This document shows positions 61,808 to 64,000 of a stretch of 64,000 nt of DNA, one piece after another (position 1 is the first letter of the stretch; each line of letters begins with the position of its first letter). The stretch covers positions 283,334-347,333 of the forward strand of contig JBGUYY010000097.1 in assembly GCA_045222555.1 (NCBI GenBank). The letters are read 5' to 3'. The notes beneath the pieces are model-generated. The model made no database searches, was not told where the DNA came from, and was given only the letters and a program-made list of their open reading frames with translations. The position numbers and the translations under genes are program-made. The DNA comes from UBA1756 sp045222555 (lineage in GTDB: Bacteria; Bacteroidota; Bacteroidia; Bacteroidales; WCHB1-69).

Positions 61808-64000
61808 ATGAAAAAGATAATTTCCTTACTTGTTTTAGTGTTTGCAATTTGCACAATGTCGTTTGCACAAACTGTCTACACGATGGGAGTGAGTGGCACT
61901 GATGTCACCACTTGTAATGCCTACATTTATGACAGCGGTGGTGAAAACGGCTTTTACAGTGCTGGAGAAGACCTGTGGATGACCATCCACCCGAACAATG
62001 GCGCCGTGGCCATCATTGTCGATGAATTTGACGTTGCGGAAACGGACACGCTTTTCATCTACAATGGTACCGACCCCAACAATGACACCATCCCCTTTAT
62101 GGTCGGTTCACTTGCCACCAACTGGCTGAACAACAGCAACAACTTCATCCAGGGCGACTTGCAGATTGCGGCCACCATCCAAAACCCGACAGGAGCCATC
62201 ATGCTCCATTTCAAATCATCTGCCTCTTCGCAGACGGGCGGCGGTTTCAAGCTCACCGTATCCTGCCAGGAGCCCTGCCAGCGTATCCACGCCAACCTCG
62301 ACTTTGCCAACTCGGTGCCCACCCCGCATTTCGACACTGAGCTCAACGACGGATACTACTACATTGACTTCTGTCCCGGTGACACCATCCATGTGGCAGC
62401 CTACGCCACCTATCCTGACAACGATTTCAGTTATCATCAGGACCAGACCACGACCTATTTCGACTGGAGCTTCGGCACCAGCGGCTATGGTCAGACCGAC
62501 TTCGATTACGTGTTCAACCCCGGACAGGGATACGACCTCACCCTTTCGGTACGTGAGACGCACAACGGCAACACCTGCTACGGACAGACGCCGGTGGCCA
62601 TCCGTGTGCGCGGTTCAAGAGACCCGTTCGTGCACGCCAACCTGCTTGATGACGTGTGCCAGGGCACTGAGGTACCTCTGTTAGTGAGTATGGACAGTGC
62701 GGCCACCATCATTGTGGAGCCCGTAGGAAGCATCCAGGAATCCAGTCTTAGTGTTGACTCCACCGTGTTCATTCCTGACGGACCGCAATGTGTCAACGTG
62801 CTGGGGACGCAATGCTTCAGTTCCTCCGTCAACTTCACGGCATTCCCTCCCGGTGCCACCATCACTTCAGCTGCTGACATCTTGGCCGTGCGCATCAATC
62901 TGGAGCACTCCTACATTGGTGACATCAGTATTGCCCTGAAATGTCCGAACCTGAACAGCGTGCTGCTGATGGAACAGCCCTGTGCAACAAACAGCGGCAA
63001 GTTCTTTGGCGAGCCTTTCGGATACACCAACCACGGCAGCTACGATGAAACCACCTACTGCGATGAATCCCACAATCCTCCGGGAACTGGCTGGAACTAT
63101 TGCTGGAGCGACAACACCAACTATGCCCAGATTGCAACTGGTTATTGCTACAACCACGTGGCAGGCGGCAGTTTTACCAGTTCCATCGACTCCTCCAACG
63201 TGGCCGCCCGCACCAACTACTACCACCCCTACCAGACTTTTGGAAATCTGATCGGATGTCCTCTGAATGGAGTTTGGCAGATTGAGATTTGCGACCAATA
63301 CGGTATCGACAACGGTTATATCTTCAGTTGGGAACTTGCATTGGATCCGGCATTGATGCCGCAGGACTGGACCTACAATGTTGACATCACCGGCATCAAC
63401 TGGTCGGGCGGCAACATCGTTCCCACCTCCGACTCCACCGCCGCCATCATCACCGACCAGCCCGGCGACTACACCTACGTCTTCACCATCGTGGACGAGT
63501 TTGACTGCGCCTACGACCACAACATGCAGCTGAAGGTTGTGCAGCAGCCCGAGTTCGAGCTCACCGACCAGAACATCTGCGTCGGCGAAATCGCCACTCT
63601 TGACCCGCAGTTCAACTATGTGGGCGACCCCGGATTTGACGAATACGTTTGGAACAATGGCGAGAGCACTCCCGCCATCAGCACCACCACTGCCGGGAAC
63701 TACTCCCTCACTATCAACACTTACAACGCTGACCGCTCGCTCGTATGCACCTATAGCGATTCCGCACAGGTAATCTTCAACCCGCAGCCTATCGCCAACT
63801 TCAGTGCCGACCATGTGGAGAGCTGCGCGCCGCTGAACACCACCCTCACCGACCTCACCACCTACACCGACGGCTTGGACCACCCAGAGGTCACCCTCGA
63901 CTACTACTGGGCTATCCTTGACCAGGACAACGAAGTCGTGCAGGTGTCCTCCGCCGCCAACCCCACCTTCTCCATCCAGGATGCCGGCATCTACCACGTG
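61808..64000 (+). CDS. Large secreted PKD-domain protein, 3' end beyond window
   Basis: ATG at 61808 and open for 731 codons to the window edge. Signal peptide about 1-21 (IISLLVLVFAICTMSFAQ). Residues about 22-160 are CUB-like (AYIYDSGGENGFYSAGEDLW, DTLFIYNGTDPNNDTIPFMV). A PKD-type part has TTYFDWSFGTSGYG. A proprotein-convertase-P-like domain (about 355-520) shows LAVRINLEHSYIGDISIALK, GCPLNGVWQIEICDQYG and FSWELALDP. An Ig-like part contains EYVWNNGESTPAIS. The likely end is a T9SS domain like the other giants here, but it is out of view. Surface or secreted; role unknown. Confidence 0.8.
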   Translation, partial: MKKIISLLVLVFAICTMSFAQTVYTMGVSGTDVTTCNAYIYDSGGENGFYSAGEDLWMTIHPNNGAVAIIVDEFDVAETDTLFIYNGTDPNNDTIPFMVGSLATNWLNNSNNFIQGDLQIAATIQNPTGAIMLHFKSSASSQTGGGFKLTVSCQEPCQRIHANLDFANSVPTPHFDTELNDGYYYIDFCPGDTIHVAAYATYPDNDFSYHQDQTTTYFDWSFGTSGYGQTDFDYVFNPGQGYDLTLSVRETHNGNTCYGQTPVAIRVRGSRDPFVHANLLDDVCQGTEVPLLVSMDSAATIIVEPVGSIQESSLSVDSTVFIPDGPQCVNVLGTQCFSSSVNFTAFPPGATITSAADILAVRINLEHSYIGDISIALKCPNLNSVLLMEQPCATNSGKFFGEPFGYTNHGSYDETTYCDESHNPPGTGWNYCWSDNTNYAQIATGYCYNHVAGGSFTSSIDSSNVAARTNYYHPYQTFGNLIGCPLNGVWQIEICDQYGIDNGYIFSWELALDPALMPQDWTYNVDITGINWSGGNIVPTSDSTAAIITDQPGDYTYVFTIVDEFDCAYDHNMQLKVVQQPEFELTDQNICVGEIATLDPQFNYVGDPGFDEYVWNNGESTPAISTTTAGNYSLTINTYNADRSLVCTYSDSAQVIFNPQPIANFSADHVESCAPLNTTLTDLTTYTDGLDHPEVTLDYYWAILDQDNEVVQVSSAANPTFSIQDAGIYHV

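Noticed and set aside
62867..63997. 376-codon antisense frame at the right end
   Set aside because: It lies opposite a continuous 731-codon secreted protein with recognisable domains.

Overview
The window is about 64 kb of chromosome from a member of the Bacteroidota, most likely order Bacteroidales (a gut- or rumen-type anaerobe; the species is not recognisable). Three lines of evidence support this. The Bacteroidetes -7 promoter element TAnnTTTG(C) recurs upstream of genes on both strands and Shine-Dalgarno sites are absent. There are many lipoproteins and outer-membrane proteins. Four secreted proteins end in type IX secretion (T9SS) sorting domains, two of type A and two of type B (gliding-motility-associated C-terminal), and a fifth runs off the right edge. 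I see no rRNA, tRNA, CRISPR, prophage or intact insertion sequence.

Layout. 1-1738: RND efflux pump subunit (cut by the edge) with its periplasmic adaptor. 1892-5388: OmpA/TPR lipoprotein, YitT membrane protein and the tRNA methyltransferase TrmO. 5385-10799: a TPR protein, then an ABC ATPase - peptidase E - large unknown membrane-anchored protein run. 10984-17928: nitroreductase, IleRS, two related small lipoproteins and aminopeptidase P. 18018-23490: T9SS cargo, glycine decarboxylase and a phosphodiesterase-type enzyme. 23500-33414: mostly minus-strand genes including a GT-C membrane enzyme, MutL, an OM barrel, a large T9SS adhesin-like protein, Maf, MiaA, a pRiA4b-ORF3-like protein and YebC. 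33517-44321: lipoproteins, a DUF748 protein, NadC, a META lipoprotein, T9SS cargo, an acyl-CoA ligase, a C1 peptidase, the transglycosylase MtgA and GlyRS.

44399-52375 is a tight seven-gene minus-strand operon for a cell-surface polysaccharide. It holds an opine-dehydrogenase-like enzyme, a Wzx flippase, two ATP-grasp enzymes, a Wzy-type polymerase and two glycosyltransferases. The opine dehydrogenase together with two ATP-grasp ligases suggests a glycan decorated with amino-acid or opine-type groups; this is my best candidate for a little-described system. Divergent from it is a 1423-residue T9SS protein with duplicated CUB-like domains. 56957-61282 carries an ECF sigma factor followed by a 46-codon ORF, a DUF1846 protein and CTP synthase. 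The right end has a small secreted protein and the start of another large secreted protein.

Many intergenic regions are compact: divergent promoters a few bases apart, convergent genes sharing one bidirectional hairpin terminator, and translationally coupled pairs (TAATG, TGATG). Functions are assigned by reading motifs from the translated sequence; no database search was run.
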